Below, piece after piece: positions 60,639 through 64,000 of a stretch of 64,000 nt of DNA (within the stretch, counting starts at the first letter, position 1; the number at the start of each line of letters is the position of its first letter). The notes under the pieces were generated by a model. The model was not told the origin of the DNA and did no database searches. It saw nothing but the letters and a program-made list of their open reading frames with translations. Source of the stretch: Ilex aquifolium (taxonomy: Eukaryota; Streptophyta; Magnoliopsida; Aquifoliales; Aquifoliaceae); NCBI GenBank assembly GCA_951799425.1, contig OX637405.1:27878635-27942634 (forward strand), read 5' to 3'. A program made the translations under genes and the position numbers.

Positions 60639-63430
60639 GGTATGTTTTTTCATATTCATGTGTGTGTGCATGCGAGTCGACAAACCCGCGATCTTGAGGT
60701 TTATTTAACAGCGGATGATTGATCATTACGTCAATTGCTAACCTCAGTTGAAGAATAGATCAGTGAAAACAGATGTATAATTATTATTTTTTGGCAGTCT
60801 TCATGGCCAAAAGTGCTTGTCAGAAAATGGTTGAATATCAGGAGTAGTTCAGATGAATTTCATTCGGATTACAGAACAAATGGTAAGATATTTCTACATT
60901 TGATGCAATTAAATAAACAAATATTCCAAAAAAAAAAATCCTAAATTAAATTAATAGGGAGGTGTAATTATTAATTTGTGTTATCATGCTGTTTAGAATT
61001 ATCTGATTTAGCTTCTCTGTTTTGGATCATCATCTATTTCTGTGTTTTGTGAAAAATGAGCTATGGGGAATGGAGCAGAAAGAAGGAATAGTTTCTCAGC
61101 CGAGGACAGCTACGTAGTCCTACCGGAAGACTTTTCAGGTAATTTTGGGTAGTTATGTACATTATTTTACCCGGCACGCCTGTTAATGAAACCGAGCTAC
61201 TCGAATTCAGCTCGGATTCAGTTTGAATAATTTTTTAGGCTCGTTTGAAAAATGAGCTACTCGAGTTTAGCTCGGGTTCGGTTTGGAAAATGAGCCGGAC
61301 AGACTCGACTCGAACTCGACAGACTCAACTCGTTTATGTGCAAATATTCGGGTTCGACTTGTTTTGAACTTACTCAGATTCGACTCATTTTCTAAACGAA
61401 CCGAACTTAAATAATTTTTTATGCTCAATTAAAAAAACAAGTTTTTTAGGCTCGGTTCGAACTCGTTTGACTATGAAGCCTATTAACGCGGGCTGTATGA
61501 GAAGGGAATAAAATTTCAATAATAATATGAACACCACATTTGTACACCACCTCACTTGCACCACTTGATATGGTATGATCCTAACCTTTAAAAATTTAGT
61601 AAAGTTCAATGGAACCCATTAATATAAAGTCTACATTGAGGTGGTGTGCAAAAGATATAAGCATAGCATTGTTGATAAGATATTGAAACTCATTCCCAAG
61701 TAGTTAGAGCATGTGCATTGGGGTAATTGGGGTAATCTGATAGATGGCCTAGAAAATTATAATTTTTTAAAATTAAATTATAATTTTTTGAATTATATGT
61801 TATAACTATAAAATACATAATTAATTCTAAAATGTTATAATTGATCACAGAAATTACAATTTTTAAAGATCAAAGTTATAATCGATTGGAGTAATTCATG
61901 ATCGATCATGAAATACCACTAAGCAATTACAATTTTACCGTTAAAACATATAATTTTATTGATGAAAAATAATAAATTTTGATATTATATATATTTTTTT
62001 TGATACTGTAAAATTACCCCATTATATGATTGGACATCAAAAGAAAATGAAAGGTCCTGTGACAGGGCTAAATGGAGTCCAGTTTTGTTGGGGCCTATCC
62101 AATGAGTAGTTGCATGTGTTGTCACATGAACATTGCACCTAGGGGTGTTAATCGTGTCGTGTCGTATCATTTTCGTGTCGTGTCACTTTCGGTCGTGTTA
62201 TTTTCGTGTCGTATCACTTTCGGTACGTGTCAATATTCGTGTTAATAAAAAATTATTTAATTTGACAACAACTAATATAATATTATTTAAAAAATTATAA
62301 AAAATTATAAAATTCTTATTTTATATCTACAATACTCGTTAAATAATTATTTTCTATCTACAGTACCCATTAATTGTGTTATTTGTGTCGAACCTTAATT
62401 TGACCCATTTATTATTCGTGTCAACTAATCGTGTTATTTTCGGGTTCGTGTCGGGTTCGGTTCGAGTCGGGTTCGTGTTAACGGAAAAAATTGACACCCC
62501 TAATTGCACCTTCCTTTGTTGGGTTTTTTTTTTTTCAACGTTTACGGGTGTTTAAGTCAGTTTACATCAATCTCGATTAATTATTTTTTTGGTCTGATCA
62601 AAAGTAAATCATTCACATCGGGATTAGGATATTCATGAGGGATAAATTCCTAATGATTTAGTTCTAAGAAATTGTCAAAATTCAAATTCAAGACATCTAA
62701 ATTTATAACTCGTCTATTTTACCACTTAGAACTATCATTGGAGTTTCTTTCATATGTGTTTCAACATACTTAAGCCCTACCTTATTGATTATGATGATTA
62801 ACTTTTAGTCAGTTTGAGCTTATTTTAATAAATGTTTGATATGTTACACCATAAGGGTGGTTGATGGAAGCAAGTGATAGAATTGAACGGCAGAGATTTG
62901 AGACAGAGGCACCAACTACCACTGAAACTCTCAACCTCAGGTAAGGCAACAACATCTCTCCATATTCAAGAAAAAAAAATTGGGTCTTTTGCAGCAAAAT
63001 CAATTAATGAATAATCTATGATCAAAAAAAAAAATTAAAGAATCACAATTACCAAACCCTAGTTATTGCAAGATTGTTTTTGTTGGTTTAAGATTTTTTT
63101 TGAATTCTTAATATTGAATTATAAGTGCCTTAGTTCCTTGTACTTGGCTAAGTTCACCTCTCAATAATTCTATGTTTAATGATTTATTTTTCTAAAACTA
63201 ACCAATTTTGTTATGTTGTGCTTTTTTTGTTGGTATTGTAAACCTCCCCTCATTGACTTTTGTTTTGTTGTGGTTGGGGTATGGAATGATGGTGGTTGGT
63301 TGGGAGATGGTGGGGATTTTTATAGATTGTTCGTGGGGACATGGAATGTAGGAGGGAAGTCGCCACACATGGGATTGAACTTGACAGATTGGCTACGGAC
63401 ACCTTCACCAGCTGACATCTATGTTCTTGG
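60610..63430 (+). CDS. Type I inositol polyphosphate 5-phosphatase, 5' part (continues off window)
   Basis: Removes the 5-phosphate from inositol phosphates or phosphoinositides, limiting Ca2+ and membrane-identity signalling. Five exons recognised: 60610-60639, 60798-60882, 61079-61138, 62856-62940 and 63326-63430, with matching phases. The start [10 protein letters not shown] then [20 protein letters not shown] is the characteristic N-terminal WPK..V.KWLNI box of plant type I enzymes. Next come [20 protein letters not shown], then [15 protein letters not shown], and the catalytic domain begins [20 protein letters not shown], then [15 protein letters not shown]. The exon that should start FQEIVPL is not in the remaining 570 bases, so the window ends in an intron before the active-site motifs. 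Intron 3 (about 1.7 kb) holds a hAT MITE. Which subfamily member (CVP2-like or other) cannot be decided. Confidence 0.88.
61170..61490. repeat. Degenerate gctcgg/cgagtc repeat in phosphatase intron 3
   Basis: Many copies of gagct, ctcggttc, gactcgactcg and aacgaaccgaac on both strands within 300 bases, resembling the internal sequence of dispersed plant MITE-like repeats. Similar words occur at 55430-55560. Ends unclear. Confidence 0.45.
62140..62502. mobile_element. hAT-type MITE with perfect 8-bp target duplication
   Basis: The 363-bp element begins TAGGGGTGTTAAT and ends ATTGACACCCCTA, inverted ends of 9-13 bases. Identical attgcacc copies flank it at 62132-62139 and 62503-62510. An 8-bp duplication and TAGGGGTG ends fit the hAT superfamily. 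The interior is rich in cgtgtcgtgtc words and has no coding capacity. It lies in intron 3 of the phosphatase gene. Confidence 0.88.
62560..62735. repeat. Dispersed repeat, copy of the tail at 50200-50345
   Basis: Shares cattcacatcgggattagga, gggataaattcctaatgatt, ttgtcaaaattcaaattcaa and atttataactcgtctatttt with the sequence that follows the tandem array at 49814. Same orientation. Both copies are incomplete. Confidence 0.7.
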
Positions 63431-64000
63431 GTAACCTATCTCCCTCCTAACCCCATATTTCCCCCTTTTATATGTGCACCTCACTCTCTCTCTCTCTCTA
63501 TTGCAGAATCATAACATATTAAAATCTTTAATTCAACCTTATATTGCATTTAGTTGTAAAAAACGCTTCATATTATATATAGTCTTATTTCAAATGCTTA
63601 GTCAAATAATATACTCTATTCATACTACTGAGCCGATTAAGTCTAGTTCAAGCGTATTAAGTTATAAATTTATTATTTTACCCACAAAATATAGATCTGG
63701 TAGTGTTCTACCAAAAAGATACTCACGATCCGCAAAACTCAATAAAAGTGAACTCAACTCACCTTGAACTCAAATCAACCTCATATATCAAAATTATAAA
63801 TATTCACATGAGCAACGAGTCAAACAACGATATTTAAGAAATGACAAGTTATATACAACATTTAAGCAATGTTCAACTATCTCATAACAATTGCGCAATG
63901 TCAAAATCAACAACATGTAAGCCATGCTAAGCTATCAACAATTCGGCACAGTGAAAAATACTCATATCACAAACTTTTCATAAATGTACATTTGATCCAT
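63431..64000. other. Phosphatase intron 5, truncated by the window edge
   Basis: Opens with a donor gtaacc and contains a short CT run at about 63483-63502. The frame at 63474-63767 is AT-driven and does not continue the phosphatase domain. Confidence 0.5.

Overview
This window is nuclear DNA from a flowering plant, most likely a eudicot. It is AT-rich, the genes carry many short introns with GT..AG borders, the recognisable proteins are plant-type, and most of the space between genes is transposon debris. I cannot name the species.

Five protein-coding loci can be supported. (1) A PETAL LOSS-like trihelix transcription factor on the minus strand (7423-9854), whose second DNA-binding domain is broken by two compensating frameshifts. 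(2) An F-box/LRR gene (22330-23838) with one frameshift. (3) A complete chloroplast diaminopimelate epimerase gene of the lysine pathway (24704-29241, nine exons, about 366 aa). (4) A complete kinesin-5 motor gene resembling KIN-5B (40786-48304, 22 coding exons, about 1048 aa), with mitosis-type promoter motifs upstream. (5) The 5' part of a type I inositol polyphosphate 5-phosphatase gene (60610-63430) that runs off the right edge.

The remainder is mobile and repetitive. From left to right: LINE 3' remnants (862-1317, 6623-7170); a GGT microsatellite field; a probable solo LTR (about 5.2-6.15 kb); a SINE with a perfect 16-bp target duplication (11405-11579); a decayed Ty3/gypsy gag-pol (14393-16150); a 191-bp Helitron (16372-16562); a 4.9-kb block with about forty GATCGATC palindromes and nested tandem repeats (16.9-21.8 kb); a SINE inside a DapF intron; a gypsy-type LTR with a G-box array (about 30.0-31.2 kb); a Harbinger-like MITE (50587-51120); two inverted Helitrons with CAC-repeat cores (54779-55418 and 56411-57835); a Mutator-type MITE with a perfect 9-bp duplication (59786-60147); and a hAT-type MITE with a perfect 8-bp duplication (62140-62502).

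The most unusual object is an 8.7-kb element bounded by roughly 270-bp terminal inverted repeats (31492-40220), ending about 560 bp upstream of the kinesin start. It contains no transposase that I can see. It carries a broken plant-mobile-domain (PMD/MAIN-like) gene and three small genes that look like one previously unrecognised paralogous family: one intact (147 aa) and two degraded. Each has a TATA-like box, and each intergenic space has its own short tandem repeats. I recognise no described family for these three proteins.
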